A stretch of 57,621 nt of DNA. Origin: Alcaligenaceae bacterium (GTDB lineage Bacteria > Pseudomonadota > Gammaproteobacteria > Burkholderiales > Burkholderiaceae_B). Below are positions 1-9,010 of this stretch, piece after piece. Where the stretch lies: NCBI GenBank assembly GCA_029268595.1, contig JAJUGB010000002.1, forward strand, positions 1-57,621, given 5' to 3'. Position numbers and translations under genes: made by a program. Under the pieces are notes generated by a model, which was given only the letters and a program-made list of their open reading frames with translations, searched no databases and was not told where the DNA came from. Positions within the stretch are counted from its first letter, which is position 1, and every line of letters begins with the position of its first letter.

Positions 1-155
1 AGGCCGAGGTCTTCGAGATCGGCCATCACGTTGCGTATTGTCGCGGGCGACAAGTCGAAAACCTGAGAAAGTGCACGCGACCCGACGGGCTGTCCGTCGG
101 CAATATAGCGTTCAATAAGCGCTTTCAATAACGCTTTTGCTCGGTCATCCATCAT
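1..155 (-). CDS. hrcA: Heat-inducible transcription repressor HrcA (5' end only)
   Basis: Only the first 51 codons are in the window; the rest lies beyond its left edge. The translated start ([21 protein letters not shown], then [10 protein letters not shown] and [16 protein letters not shown]) is the winged-helix DNA-binding region typical of HrcA, the repressor of groE and dnaK operons that binds CIRCE operators. A GGAG ribosome-binding site lies 8 bases before the first of two adjacent ATG codons (155 or 152). It is transcribed divergently from nadK, as in other Burkholderiales. I saw no CIRCE repeat in the short intergenic region, so there is no sign here of self-control by that element. 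Confidence 0.9.
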   Translation of the reverse strand, partial: MMDDRAKALLKALIERYIADGQPVGSRALSQVFDLSPATIRNVMADLEDLG

Positions 156-215
156 CTGCAGTGCTCCGATAATCAGGCGGGAGTTTCACGAACATCCGCA
201 TCCCTGTTGGGAACA

Positions 216-221
216 TATAAT
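216..221 (+). promoter_or_regulatory. Likely -10 element for nadK-recN
   Basis: A perfect TATAAT lies about 40 bases before the nadK start in the hrcA-nadK divergent region. I found no good -35 hexamer at the right distance, so only the -10 is called. Confidence 0.4.
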
Positions 222-262
222 CGATTTATCGAAACACGTCCAACAACAATACAAGGTGGTCC

Positions 263-1162
263 ATGCATTTTAAATCCGTTGCGCTGGTTGGTCGGCATCA
301 GGACACCGGCCTGGACGCCCCTTTGCGCAGCCTTATCGACACTTTGCATGGCGCGGGATGCAAAGTCATTATTGAAGCGGCTACTGCTCGTAACACCGGC
401 ATTACCGAACACCCCACTGCCGACTGGGCGCAAATCGGCGAATCTGCCGATTTAGCCGTCATCATGGGCGGCGACGGCACCATGTTGGGGGCGGCGCGCG
501 AACTGGCCCATTACGAGGTTCCCTTGGTGGGCATCAACCACGGCCGGTTGGGCTTCATTACCGATATTCCCTTGCAGAACGCCACCGACGCCATCTCCAG
601 CGTTCTCGAAGGCAATTACGAAATCGAAGAACGCAGCTTGTTATGGGGGCAAGTTCTCAGGGGCGAGGAAACGCTATTTTCCGGCGTGGCGCTCAATGAT
701 GTCGTCATCAACCGTGCAGGGCGCGGCGGCATGATCGAATTGCATGTGGAACTGGATGGCGCCTTCATGCACAGCCAGCGCGCCGACGGGCTCATTGTGG
801 CAACCCCCACAGGGTCGACCGCCTACGCCCTTTCAGCCAACGGCCCCATACTCGATACCCGCCTTAACGCGCTCGTGCTTGTGCCGGTCGCCCCACAAAC
901 ACTTTCAAATCGGCCCATCGTCATCCCGGATTCCGGGCTGCTCAGCATTACAATAACGGCTCTCGGGCGAGTCGAATCAGGCGCAAGCGTCCACTTCGAT
1001 ATGCAGACCTGGTCCGACTGTCAGCCAGGAGACCGCATCGAGGTGCGCCGAGCACAAGATCGTGTCCAATTCATCCATCCGCGCGGCTACAGCTTTTTCT
1101 CGACGCTAAGGCGCAAGCTGCACTGGAACCTCATGCCGCAGGTCTCTGACGAGGTCGAATAA
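263..1162 (+). CDS. nadK: NAD kinase
   Basis: ATP-dependent phosphorylation of NAD to NADP in the cytoplasm, the only route to NADP in bacteria. The 299-residue length is normal for the family. The diagnostic GGDGT motif is at residues 69-73, followed by the NHGRLGF motif (92-98) and the conserved segment with TPTGSTAYALSANG, which forms the NAD-binding site. The ATG start gives a normal N-terminus, and a TATAAT lies upstream. recN begins 3 bases after the stop codon, so the two are almost certainly cotranscribed, an arrangement common in beta- and gamma-proteobacteria. Confidence 0.97.
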   Translation: MHFKSVALVGRHQDTGLDAPLRSLIDTLHGAGCKVIIEAATARNTGITEHPTADWAQIGESADLAVIMGGDGTMLGAARELAHYEVPLVGINHGRLGFITDIPLQNATDAISSVLEGNYEIEERSLLWGQVLRGEETLFSGVALNDVVINRAGRGGMIELHVELDGAFMHSQRADGLIVATPTGSTAYALSANGPILDTRLNALVLVPVAPQTLSNRPIVIPDSGLLSITITALGRVESGASVHFDMQTWSDCQPGDRIEVRRAQDRVQFIHPRGYSFFSTLRRKLHWNLMPQVSDEVE

Positions 1163-1165
1163 AAC

Positions 1166-2809
1166 ATGCTGCGCAGCCTGCATATCCGTGACTTCATCAT
1201 CGTTGACCAGGCCGAGATCGAGTTCCAGCCAGGGTTCACTGTTTTCTCGGGCGAGACCGGCGCGGGCAAATCGATACTGATCGATGCGCTATCGCTCGCG
1301 CTTGGCGCGCGCACCGATGCAAGCCTGGTGCGCGAAGGCGCGAATCGTACCGATGTTTCGGCCATCTTCGATGTGCCTCAAACTGCCACAGCCTGGCTTA
1401 CCGAGCAGGAACTTGAACGCGATGACGAGCTGGTACTGAGGCGGGTCATAGACAACCAGGGAAAAAGCCGGGCTTATATAAACGGCATTCCAACCACCTT
1501 GGCCCAACTGCGCGAGCTTAGCGAGCACCTTGTCGATATTCATGGGCAACATGCGCATCAGAGTCTGCTCAAGGCGGGCAGCCAGCGCGATATGTTGGAC
1601 GCGCAAGGCGGCCACCTCGAGCTTGCACGGCAAACGCAGTTTGCCTGGCAGCAGTGGCAGCAGTCCGAACACGCGCTGCGCCAGGCTCAGCACAATCAGG
1701 CACAGTGGCAGCAAGAACACGAGCGGCTGCAATGGCAGGCCTCCGAGCTTGAGCGCCTCAATCTGCGAGACGGAGAATGGGAAGAGCTAAGCAATAGACA
1801 TAGCCGTCTCGCGCACGCCCAAGCTTTGCTCGAAGGAGCCACCCACGCCCTGGCGGCACTCGACAGCGAAGAGGCCAGCGCCATCACACACCTTGGCGCC
1901 GCTGCAAACCAGCTCAAGCCACTGCTGCGTCACGATGGGCAGCTAGAAGCCATCTTCGAGGCGATTGAATCGGCGCGCATTGCCGCCGCCGAAGCCGTGT
2001 CCGATTTGAACAGCTACCTCGACCGGCTGGAATTGGACCCGGACAGTCTGGCCGAAGCCGAACAGCGCATGTCTGCGTTATTCGACACAGCCCGAAAATT
2101 CCATGTCGAGCCCGACGAACTGCCCGCCGTGCATCAACAGCTTCTGGAGAAGCTGGCGGCCCACGAGGCAGCCGCTGACATCGATGCTTTGGCTCAAGAA
2201 GCGCACCGCGCCCATGCAAATTATCAACGGGTGGCTGACGAACTATCTGCGGCCCGGGCGGCAGTGGCGGCTCGACTTGGCGAGCAGGTCAGCGAGGCCA
2301 TGCAGACGCTGGCAATGCAAGGCGGCCGCTTTCAAGTAGAGCTTACCCCCGCACAACCCTCGGCGCACGGCAACGAAACGGTAGAATTCCTTGTAGCGGG
2401 GCACGCAGGAACCCGTCCGCGGCCCTTGGCAAAGGTGGCGTCAGGCGGCGAACTGGCCCGCATATCGCTTGCGCTGTCGGTCATTGCCAGCCAAGCGGCC
2501 CGAGTGCCCACCTTGATTTTCGACGAAGTCGACACCGGAGTCGGCGGAGCCGTTGCGGAAGTGGTGGGACGCCTGTTAAAGCAGTTGGGACAGAGGCATC
2601 AGGTATTGTGCGTTACCCACTTGCCGCAGGTGGCCGCCTGCGCCGGCCATCATTTTCAAGTGAAGAAAAGCACCCATAAGGGTAAGACGCTTTCTCTTAT
2701 AGAACCGCTGGACGTCCCGGCTCGTATAGATGAAATTGCGCGGATGCTGGGCGGCCTGACCATTACCGATACCACTTTGCAGCACGCTAGAGAAATGTTG
2801 GCTTTGTGA
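1166..2809 (+). CDS. recN: DNA repair protein RecN
   Basis: SMC-like ATPase that acts at double-strand breaks before RecA-dependent recombination. The 547 residues show the family layout: an N-terminal half-ATPase with Walker A GETGAGKS (29-36), a long Gln/Glu/Ala-rich coiled-coil middle (about 150-400), and a C-terminal half with a GGELARISLALS signature and Walker B LIFDEVD (about 450-456), then THLPQVAA. It starts 3 bases after nadK and so shares its promoter. I saw no LexA-type box before nadK, so SOS control, known for recN in other bacteria, is not supported by this sequence. Convergent with fur. Confidence 0.97.
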   Translation: MLRSLHIRDFIIVDQAEIEFQPGFTVFSGETGAGKSILIDALSLALGARTDASLVREGANRTDVSAIFDVPQTATAWLTEQELERDDELVLRRVIDNQGKSRAYINGIPTTLAQLRELSEHLVDIHGQHAHQSLLKAGSQRDMLDAQGGHLELARQTQFAWQQWQQSEHALRQAQHNQAQWQQEHERLQWQASELERLNLRDGEWEELSNRHSRLAHAQALLEGATHALAALDSEEASAITHLGAAANQLKPLLRHDGQLEAIFEAIESARIAAAEAVSDLNSYLDRLELDPDSLAEAEQRMSALFDTARKFHVEPDELPAVHQQLLEKLAAHEAAADIDALAQEAHRAHANYQRVADELSAARAAVAARLGEQVSEAMQTLAMQGGRFQVELTPAQPSAHGNETVEFLVAGHAGTRPRPLAKVASGGELARISLALSVIASQAARVPTLIFDEVDTGVGGAVAEVVGRLLKQLGQRHQVLCVTHLPQVAACAGHHFQVKKSTHKGKTLSLIEPLDVPARIDEIARMLGGLTITDTTLQHAREMLAL

Positions 2810-2851
2810 AAGCTGGCTATTGGAACGGTACAGACAGGCCGCTACGGCCGT

Positions 2852-3283
2852 TTACGCGACTTTGGCCGATTTACTGCTGCACTTGGGGCAAATGCCATAC
2901 AAAAGCATGGTGTGGCTTTCGAGGACGAAGCCTTGGTCGCGCGCCACTTTGTGTTGGCGCTTTTCGATTTCAGCGTCGCTGAATTCAACGACTTTGCCGC
3001 AGTTGGTGCAGATCAGGTGATCGTGGTGGTCGCCATCATTCAGCTCGAATACCGCCTTGCCGCCATCGAACTGGCTACGCACCAGAATACCCGCTTGCTC
3101 GAACTGAGTGAGCACGCGGTAGACGGTAGCCAAACCGATGTCGACGTCTTCGGCGATGAGAGTACGGTAAACGTCTTCGGCACTTTGATGACGGTCGTCG
3201 GCCTTACGAAAAATATCGAGGATCTTCAGCCGCGGAAACGTGGCCTTGAGCCCCATATTTTTCAGTTCTGTCTGGTCGTTCAT
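2852..3283 (-). CDS. fur: Ferric uptake regulator Fur
   Basis: Iron-responsive repressor. The 143 residues contain the Fur winged helix ([44 protein letters not shown]), the His-rich metal site [16 protein letters not shown], and a second CPKC zinc motif near the C-terminus. Length and motifs are typical of true Fur rather than Zur or PerR. It is divergent from bamE, a gene order conserved in many beta-proteobacteria. No clear Fur box could be picked out by eye in the 140-base fur-bamE intergenic region. Confidence 0.97.
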   Translation of the reverse strand: MNDQTELKNMGLKATFPRLKILDIFRKADDRHQSAEDVYRTLIAEDVDIGLATVYRVLTQFEQAGILVRSQFDGGKAVFELNDGDHHDHLICTNCGKVVEFSDAEIEKRQHKVARDQGFVLESHTMLLYGICPKCSSKSAKVA

Positions 3284-3423
3284 AGATAAAATAGCCCTGG
3301 CAGAAAATTACTGTACAGGCCTTGCGGCGATGCAAAAAAGCCTGCCCTAACCGACGCTTATATGCGTTTATTGTTATGCCTTTATGATAACGGTTTTATT
3401 TGATTGAAAGACAGGGGCGCTTT

Positions 3424-3996
3424 GTGCTAACGACTGCAAGACCTTTACTCGCGAAACTACGCACCGGGCTGGCGATTAGCGCCATGGCGCTGGCTCTCTC
3501 AGCCTGCGGCTCCACCAAATGGGGCTTCCCGTATAGGGCGGATGTGCAGCAGGGCAACTGGATTACGGCTGAGCAGGTAGCGCGTCTGGAACGCGGCATG
3601 ACCCGCGAGCAAGTGCGTTTTGTACTGGGTACGCCAACGTTGCGCGATGTCTTTCACGCAGAACGTTGGGACTACACTTATTATCATAAGCCTGGTTACG
3701 GCGAACCAGAAGTGCGGCGATTCACTGTATGGTTTGAAGGCGATCTGCTCGCACGATGGGAAGGCGACCAGCAACCCGACCGACAGCCCTTCCAGGCGCC
3801 CGAACCTCTTCCAACCACCAGCGAAACCGAGCCCGACGCAGGCCAGACTTCGGCTGAATCGGAACCCACCCAGGAAGAGACGCCGGCAGGCTCCCCCGAG
3901 CGTGAAACAAACCGGCCAGAGGTCGAGTTCAACGCGCCACAGTCCGTGTCCCCGTCGCAGACACCCAATCACCCTACTCCTGAACCACTACGGTAA
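3424..3996 (+). CDS. bamE: Outer-membrane assembly lipoprotein BamE (SmpA/OmlA)
   Basis: Small lipoprotein of the BAM complex that inserts beta-barrel proteins in the outer membrane. The protein has a type II signal peptide ending in the lipobox LSAC. The BamE fold follows, with the conserved KWGFPYRADVQQGNW start, the G(M)TREQVRFVLGTP repeat-like segment and FHAERWDYTYYH. The last 80 or so residues are an unusually long Pro/Glu/Thr-rich tail that looks disordered. I chose the GTG at 3424, which has AGGGGC about 6 bases upstream; an in-frame TTG at 3400 is possible but lacks a site. dapB follows after 9 bases. Confidence 0.93.
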   Translation: MLTTARPLLAKLRTGLAISAMALALSACGSTKWGFPYRADVQQGNWITAEQVARLERGMTREQVRFVLGTPTLRDVFHAERWDYTYYHKPGYGEPEVRRFTVWFEGDLLARWEGDQQPDRQPFQAPEPLPTTSETEPDAGQTSAESEPTQEETPAGSPERETNRPEVEFNAPQSVSPSQTPNHPTPEPLR

Positions 3997-4005
3997 AAAA
4001 ATTTC

Positions 4006-4800
4006 ATGCGTATAGCGATTGCAGGGGCAGACGGCCGCATGGGCCGGATGCTTATAGAGGCTGTCCTCAATTCTCCAGATCTTTCTTTGGCGGCGGCGCT
4101 AGACCGTCCCGGCGCCCCAAGTATCGGCCAAGATGCAGGCGGCTTTCTCGGCCAGGAAACCGGCATTGCCATCACTGACGACCTCGACGCTATTGCGCAG
4201 GCCGACTGCCTCATCGACTTTACCCGCCCGGAAGGCACCTTGCAGCATCTGGAAGCCTGCGTCCGCCACGGCGTCAAATGCGTCATTGGCACTACCGGCT
4301 TCACCACAGAAGGCAAGCAAGCCATTCAGGCTGCCGGTCAAAAAATTGCCATTGTGTTCGCCCCCAATATGAGTTTGGGAGTCAACGTCACTCTCAAGCT
4401 GCTGGAAATGGCCGCCCGGCTGCTTAACAGCGGTTACGACGTTGAAGTCTTCGAAGCACATCACCGCAACAAAGTCGATGCCCCTTCCGGAACGGCTCTC
4501 GCCATGGGCGACGCAGTGGCCCGCGCCTGGGGCCAGGAACTCGACGATATTGCCGATTGGGCCCGACATGGTGAAACCGGCCCTCGACAAGACGGACGTA
4601 TTGGTTTTTCGGTGGTTCGCGGAGGCGACATCGTGGGCGACCACACCGTGTACTTCTGCGGCCAGGGAGAACGCCTGGAAATCACCCATCGCTCTAGCAG
4701 TCGCGCCACCTACGCCGAAGGAAGTCTGCGCGCAGCCCGCTATCTGGCGCGCAAGGAATTCGGCCTTTTCGACATGCAGGACGTGTTGGCCACAGCCTGA
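4006..4800 (+). CDS. dapB: 4-hydroxy-tetrahydrodipicolinate reductase
   Basis: NAD(P)H-dependent reductase of the diaminopimelate/lysine pathway, needed for peptidoglycan and lysine. The 264 residues begin with the dinucleotide-binding motif GADGRMG and contain the catalytic signature [15 protein letters not shown], with the His-His and Lys residues used in hydride and proton transfer. GTTGF and [10 protein letters not shown] motifs are also present. It lies 9 bases after bamE and converges with murB, leaving only 10 bases between the stops. Confidence 0.97.
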   Translation: MRIAIAGADGRMGRMLIEAVLNSPDLSLAAALDRPGAPSIGQDAGGFLGQETGIAITDDLDAIAQADCLIDFTRPEGTLQHLEACVRHGVKCVIGTTGFTTEGKQAIQAAGQKIAIVFAPNMSLGVNVTLKLLEMAARLLNSGYDVEVFEAHHRNKVDAPSGTALAMGDAVARAWGQELDDIADWARHGETGPRQDGRIGFSVVRGGDIVGDHTVYFCGQGERLEITHRSSSRATYAEGSLRAARYLARKEFGLFDMQDVLATA

Positions 4801-4810
4801 TACGGCTCTG

Positions 4811-5881
4811 TCACGCAACGGCCACGGGCTCTTGCTCGAGCAGCACCCCGAACCGGTCGTATACGTCCTGGCGAATCGCCTGCGATAGCGAGCGTATATC
4901 CTCGGCCGTTGCGCCCCCGTAATTCACCAGAACCAAAGCCTGGCGCTCGTGTACACCTACGGGCCCCAAGCGCTTACCTTTCCATCCGCATTGATCGATA
5001 AGCCAGCCGGCGGCTAATTTGTAGTGAGCGGATGCGGCATGGCCCGGGCTTACATGGTTTGCCGGATAGGCCACTAGACTGGGAAACCGCTGAACCAAAG
5101 ACTGATATTGAGCCGCCGGCACTATTGGATTCTTGAAGAAGCTTCCTGCGTTCGACAACACAGCAGGGTCAGGCAGCTTGCTGCGCCTGATTTCACACAC
5201 CGCCTCGAACACATCATCAGCAGTAACGGCTACACCTCCAGCATCACGCCCGCAGATGCGCGGATGCTTGCGTAAGTCAGGGTATTCAAGCACAGGATTC
5301 CATGGCCGCGGCAGGCGAAACCTTACCGCCACAATCAACCACCGCCCCAAGGGAGCGCGCTTGAAAAGGCTGTCTCGGTAGGCGAAACCACAGTCATTGC
5401 CCTCCATCTCGACCAGCCGGCCCTCGGTCAGATTCCAGGCCAGCACGCTATGCAAGCGCTGGTCGAGCTCGATTCCGTAGGCCCCAATATTTTGCACCGG
5501 TGCTGCGCCGACAGTCCCCGGTATCAGCGCCAGATTCTCCAGTCCCCACCAACCTTCCTTCAGGCAATACCTGACAAAGTCGTGCCAATTCTCACCGGCT
5601 TCCGCTTCGACAAGCCAGTGTTGTTCGTCTTCGTGGATCAGGCGCACTCCCCGAGTCTCGACTTTAATGAGTAGGCGCTGCAATTGTGCTTCGAGCACAA
5701 TATTGCTGCCCCCTCCCAGCACAAACGCCGGCCCATGCTGAGCCGCCAACTGAGTGAGCGCGGGCAACTGCGAGCGATCGGTAAAGCGCACGGCACGTGC
5801 CGCTTGTGATTTAAGGCCTAAGGTGTTGAAGCGGCCCAGCTCAAGGCAAGTTAGCGGGGCCACAGATGCAGAGTCGTACAA
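4811..5881 (-). CDS. murB: UDP-N-acetylenolpyruvoylglucosamine reductase
   Basis: FAD enzyme that reduces enolpyruvyl-UDP-GlcNAc to UDP-MurNAc. At 356 residues it is a type I MurB (E. coli-like). FAD-binding residues include LGGGSNIVL, and the NIGAYGIEL loop follows. The catalytic serine is in [10 protein letters not shown], and [19 protein letters not shown] near the end is typical of the type I C-terminal domain. The start at 5881 gives the usual short lead before LGRFNTLGL. Convergent with dapB; its promoter must lie in the AT-rich region at 5882-6000. Confidence 0.96.
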   Translation of the reverse strand: MYDSASVAPLTCLELGRFNTLGLKSQAARAVRFTDRSQLPALTQLAAQHGPAFVLGGGSNIVLEAQLQRLLIKVETRGVRLIHEDEQHWLVEAEAGENWHDFVRYCLKEGWWGLENLALIPGTVGAAPVQNIGAYGIELDQRLHSVLAWNLTEGRLVEMEGNDCGFAYRDSLFKRAPLGRWLIVAVRFRLPRPWNPVLEYPDLRKHPRICGRDAGGVAVTADDVFEAVCEIRRSKLPDPAVLSNAGSFFKNPIVPAAQYQSLVQRFPSLVAYPANHVSPGHAASAHYKLAAGWLIDQCGWKGKRLGPVGVHERQALVLVNYGGATAEDIRSLSQAIRQDVYDRFGVLLEQEPVAVA

Positions 5882-6150
5882 GGGAGTTTGTGAGCGTGAA
5901 AGTGATAAAAATGCGGCGACGTTGCTGCAGCGAAGCCGCTTGCAATGTCATTTTAAACTGTGCTAATATTCTTTTCTTCGATTTATTCGGCGCGTTTAGT
6001 GACCGGAATAAAACGGAGTAGTAAACAGGTTTGCAATAGTAAACAGGTTTACACCGAAGGGCTTTATTGAAGGCTTAGTTGTGGGAATTTACCCGGTGGG
6101 GAATCAACCCAGTGCTAAATCCAGTTGGCCAACTTCGGTAATTAAGCAGC
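5882..6150. other. Non-coding AT-rich interval between murB and tRNA-Gly
   Basis: No convincing ORF or RNA gene here. It contains the murB promoter region and a pair of 14-base direct repeats (listed separately). Composition is clearly more AT-rich than the flanking genes. Confidence 0.5.
6019..6050. repeat. Pair of 14-bp direct repeats
   Basis: TAGTAAACAGGTTT occurs at 6019-6032 and again at 6037-6050, an 18-base period. The function is unknown; two spaced identical sites could bind a regulator. Confidence 0.7.
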
Positions 6151-6179
6151 TTGCACAGCCAAAAATTCTAGGTTATAAT
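6151..6179 (+). promoter_or_regulatory. Sigma-70 promoter of tRNA-Gly
   Basis: TTGCAC (6151-6156), a 17-base spacer and TATAAT (6174-6179) form a near-consensus promoter. It predicts a transcript start near 6186, about 42 bases before the tRNA. Confidence 0.8.
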
Positions 6180-6227
6180 GCAAAGCTTCTTTGGTTAGCC
6201 AAGCGCTAATCACTTGGTAGTACAAAT

Positions 6228-6303
6228 GCGGGAATAGCTCAGTTGGTAGAGCGCAACCTTGCCAAGGTTGAGGTCGCGAGTTCGAGACTCGTTTCCCGCT
6301 CCA
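6228..6303 (+). tRNA. tRNA-Gly (anticodon GCC)
   Basis: A 76-nt cloverleaf. The acceptor stem GCGGGAA pairs with TTCCCGC, the D arm is GCTC/GAGC, and the anticodon stem CAACC/GGTTG holds the loop TTGCCAA (GCC). The T arm GCGAG-TTCGAGA-CTCGT carries one weak terminal pair. The CCA end is encoded. A strong promoter lies upstream and a terminator directly downstream, so it appears to be a single-gene unit. Confidence 0.98.
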
Positions 6304-6310
6304 AATTCCT

Positions 6311-6345
6311 AAAAAGGCCCAAACTCAGGTTTGGGCCTTTTTGTT
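6311..6345 (+). terminator. Rho-independent terminator of tRNA-Gly
   Basis: Stem AAGGCCCAAAC / GTTTGGGCCTT around a short TCAG loop, then a T-rich run. It begins 8 bases after the tRNA CCA. Confidence 0.9.
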
Positions 6346-6525
6346 TTTGGACTCGCTTCACTTCCTGGGCGACCTATCCAGGAATCCCTAGGAGAGGAAA
6401 TCGATTGGGGACACCAACATTGCTTCCGTTAGACGTGTTCTTCACAGAAACAGGTCTAGCGAATGTCGATCGCCCCCCTTTTATGACGAAGAGCCCCTTA
6501 GCATTCGGCTTGCTACCGCATCGCC

Positions 6526-8775
6526 TTAGGCTTCCCAATTTGCGGCTATCGCGTGCCGATTACGCCCAGCCTGCTTCGCCTGATACATCGCTGCATCGGC
6601 AACGCGGACCAGCTGATCGAAACTGGTGCTGTCATCAGGATAGATACCAATGCCAATGCTGACAGTCACGACCAGCGGCTGCCCCTCCAGGACGACGGGC
6701 CTACGGCACGCGGCGATCAGTCGCTCGGCCGCCGCCCGAGCCTCGGCCTCGTCTCGGATGCCATCCATGAGCACGACAAACTCATCGCCGCCCTTGCGAC
6801 ATAGCGTGTCGCCTTTACGCAAGGTGTCGGACAGCCGCTTGGTGACCTCTATGAGCAAGAGATCGCCCACTGCGTGACCCAAACTGTCATTGACCGCTTT
6901 AAAGCCGTCCAGATCCAGGTATAGCAAAGCCAGCTTGCGTCCGTCGCGCGCCGCCCGCGCCATGGCTTGCTCGGATAACTGTGCGAGCCGCCGTCTATTT
7001 GGCAAGCCCGTCAACGCGTCGTGCTGGGCCAAATGCGCCATCTTGTGGGCCATGGCGCGTGCCTGGCTGACCTCATGGAACACCAGAATAGCGCCGGCCA
7101 ACTCGCCCTTCTCATCTGATATGGGCGCAGCCGTATCTTCGATATGGGTCCGTTCGCCGCTACGGCCGACCAGAACATGCTCCCCGTCGGACTGCACCAC
7201 ACCTCGCTCGGCAAGCGCTACTCGTACCGGGTTGTGGACCAAGACAGCGCCATCCGCCAGCTTCTGCATATTAACGACATCTTCAATGGGACGACCCTGG
7301 GCACGACTTAGCGGCCATCCGGTCATAAGCTCCGCCGCGCGGTTCTGATAGGTAACGCAACCTGCTTCGTCCGTCGTGATCACTCCGTCGCGGATTGATT
7401 CCAGAGTGACCCGGAACCGCTCCTTTTCCTGGAACAGCTTGTCCTCCGCCACCTTGCGATCGGTGATGTCGTTGATTAGGACGAAAAAGCCCTTGACCTC
7501 ACCTTGCACGAGGTCTGGGGTCAGGATGGCTACGGAGTGCTCCAGCCGATCATCCTGATCGCGCAGCGCTTGCTCAAATACCTGGGTGCGGCCCTTGAGC
7601 GCCTCGCGCACATAGGGCTGTATTTGCTCGAAGTTGGCAGGGCCGAGGATTTCAGCCATATGCCGCCCCTTCAGCTGCTTGGCCGTCACACGGTGCCACT
7701 TCTGATGCGCCAGATTACTGAACCGATTACGCATGGAATCGTCCCAGTAGGCCACCCTGGCAGGCAGGCTGTCCAACACCGTGCGAAGCTCGTGCTCTGC
7801 ACGCTGTAGTCGACGACTTGTCGCGCGATGAGCTCGCAACTCGCGCTCAGCCACCAACGCCAGTCCGAGGCAGGCCAACATGAGGAAAGAAGTCGCCAGT
7901 CCCAAGGAAACGGCTTGCCGGCGCCAACCACCGAGAATGCTGTCCGTGGATTGCGCGGTATTGATCAATAGCGGGTAGTCGCCCAACGCACGGAAGGTAT
8001 AAAGCCGCTCGACCCCGTCGAGCGCGGCAATTCCGGTGAACGAACCTTCGCGCTCTTTCAGGAAGCGCTCGAAATTGGCGGTGCCCGCCAGCGTTTTGCC
8101 GGTAAGACTGCCCGTATAGGGAAACCTCATCACGATCGTGCCATCGAGCAGAAAGAGATTGATTCCGCTATCCGCACCCAGCTCTATGGCGGAAAACAGT
8201 TCTTTCAGGCGGTCCAGTTTTAATGTTTGCACCACCACCCCACCGAAACGGCCGTCAGGCTGATTCCATCGACGGCTTAGGGCAAGGCTGGCCGAGCCAT
8301 CAAACCGGGAAATAAATGGCTGACTGATGTATAAGCCTCGCCTGGGATCGCTCATGTGAGCGGTGAAATAGCTTCGATCCGCAAAGTTCCACTCGCCCTC
8401 GGGGAAAGGATCGGAGGCGTGCGTCACGCTTCCGTCGGCATCCAAAACCAGCAAGACGCCCAGCCCACCCTGTGGCTGCCCGCCGAATCGATTGGCGTGC
8501 GGCACGGCATGCGAAAGCATGTCGTGTGTCCCGTCTTCCAGGTGGTGGATGACGTGCAGCGCCGCCTGATCGGCAGCGCGCAACGTGGCCTCAAGGGCGT
8601 GACTGACGGTGAAAAGAAGATTGGCGTTGTCCGCTTGGGCGCGCTGCCAGATGGACGCTCGCGAGGCGAGTAGCTGGTGGGCCACCAATGCGCCGATGCC
8701 CAGCGCAATAGCCAGGGCAAAGAGTAAAAGGCGAGAACTTGCCCAGAACGTGCCCTTCACATCGGACTCCGACAT
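6526..8775 (-). CDS. Membrane-anchored PAS/GGDEF diguanylate cyclase
   Basis: Predicted cyclic-di-GMP synthase with an extracytoplasmic sensor. The 749 residues comprise a first membrane segment (about 13-34) and a periplasmic Cache-like domain (about 40-280). A second membrane segment follows (about 285-308), then two PAS domains (about 330-450 and 455-575) and a C-terminal GGDEF domain. The active-site motif is intact as GGDEF at 662-666. An RxxD inhibitory site (RKGD) lies exactly five residues before it, so product inhibition is expected. No EAL or HD-GYP domain is present. The ligand is unknown. It stands alone between two tRNA genes. Confidence 0.92.
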   Translation of the reverse strand: MSESDVKGTFWASSRLLLFALAIALGIGALVAHQLLASRASIWQRAQADNANLLFTVSHALEATLRAADQAALHVIHHLEDGTHDMLSHAVPHANRFGGQPQGGLGVLLVLDADGSVTHASDPFPEGEWNFADRSYFTAHMSDPRRGLYISQPFISRFDGSASLALSRRWNQPDGRFGGVVVQTLKLDRLKELFSAIELGADSGINLFLLDGTIVMRFPYTGSLTGKTLAGTANFERFLKEREGSFTGIAALDGVERLYTFRALGDYPLLINTAQSTDSILGGWRRQAVSLGLATSFLMLACLGLALVAERELRAHRATSRRLQRAEHELRTVLDSLPARVAYWDDSMRNRFSNLAHQKWHRVTAKQLKGRHMAEILGPANFEQIQPYVREALKGRTQVFEQALRDQDDRLEHSVAILTPDLVQGEVKGFFVLINDITDRKVAEDKLFQEKERFRVTLESIRDGVITTDEAGCVTYQNRAAELMTGWPLSRAQGRPIEDVVNMQKLADGAVLVHNPVRVALAERGVVQSDGEHVLVGRSGERTHIEDTAAPISDEKGELAGAILVFHEVSQARAMAHKMAHLAQHDALTGLPNRRRLAQLSEQAMARAARDGRKLALLYLDLDGFKAVNDSLGHAVGDLLLIEVTKRLSDTLRKGDTLCRKGGDEFVVLMDGIRDEAEARAAAERLIAACRRPVVLEGQPLVVTVSIGIGIYPDDSTSFDQLVRVADAAMYQAKQAGRNRHAIAANWEA

Positions 8776-8824
8776 AGAAAGGCATCATTGTAATGATTAA
8801 TTACGTTACTACGGGCAGAAAAAC

Positions 8825-8898
8825 TGGAGGCGCAACTCGGAATCGAACCGGGGTACACGGATTTGCAATCCGCTGCATAACCACTCTGCCATTGCGCC
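8825..8898 (-). tRNA. tRNA-Cys (anticodon GCA)
   Basis: A 74-nt cloverleaf on the minus strand. The acceptor stem GGCGCAA pairs with TTGCGCC, the anticodon loop TTGCAAA gives GCA, the T loop is TTCGATT, and the CCA end is encoded. A TATAAT-like -10 lies about 75 bases upstream. Confidence 0.98.
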
Positions 8899-8972
8899 GT
8901 GGGGACGTACACCTAAGCTGTACATTGATGGTAGCTATGCGTCCCAGCAAGAGACTGCTACCAAAGCAATAG

Positions 8973-8978
8973 ATTATA
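8973..8978 (-). promoter_or_regulatory. -10 element of tRNA-Cys
   Basis: A perfect TATAAT on the minus strand, 75 bases before the tRNA 5' end. The -35 region at a 17-base spacing (TCAAGC) is weak. Confidence 0.55.
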
Positions 8979-9010
8979 GCATGGGGAAAAATTGTGCTTG
9001 ACCGGTCAAC

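Noticed and set aside
156-262. CIRCE element before hrcA.
   Set aside because: No TTAGCACTC/GAGTGCTAA inverted repeat is present.
3310-3320. CTGTACAG near the fur start, as a possible LexA box.
   Set aside because: The LexA consensus needs CTGT and ACAG separated by eight bases; here they are joined.
4099-4818. A 239-codon frame antisense to dapB.
   Set aside because: It lies fully opposite a clear dapB and has no family features; a GC-rich shadow.
6070-6130. tRNA-like 3' half on the minus strand (7-base loop between GGG and CCC).
   Set aside because: The loop TTGATTC does not fit the TTCRANY consensus and no anticodon arm or acceptor stem can be built.
6243-6662. A 139-codon frame covering tRNA-Gly.
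   Set aside because: It overlaps a tRNA, its terminator and the end of the diguanylate cyclase gene.
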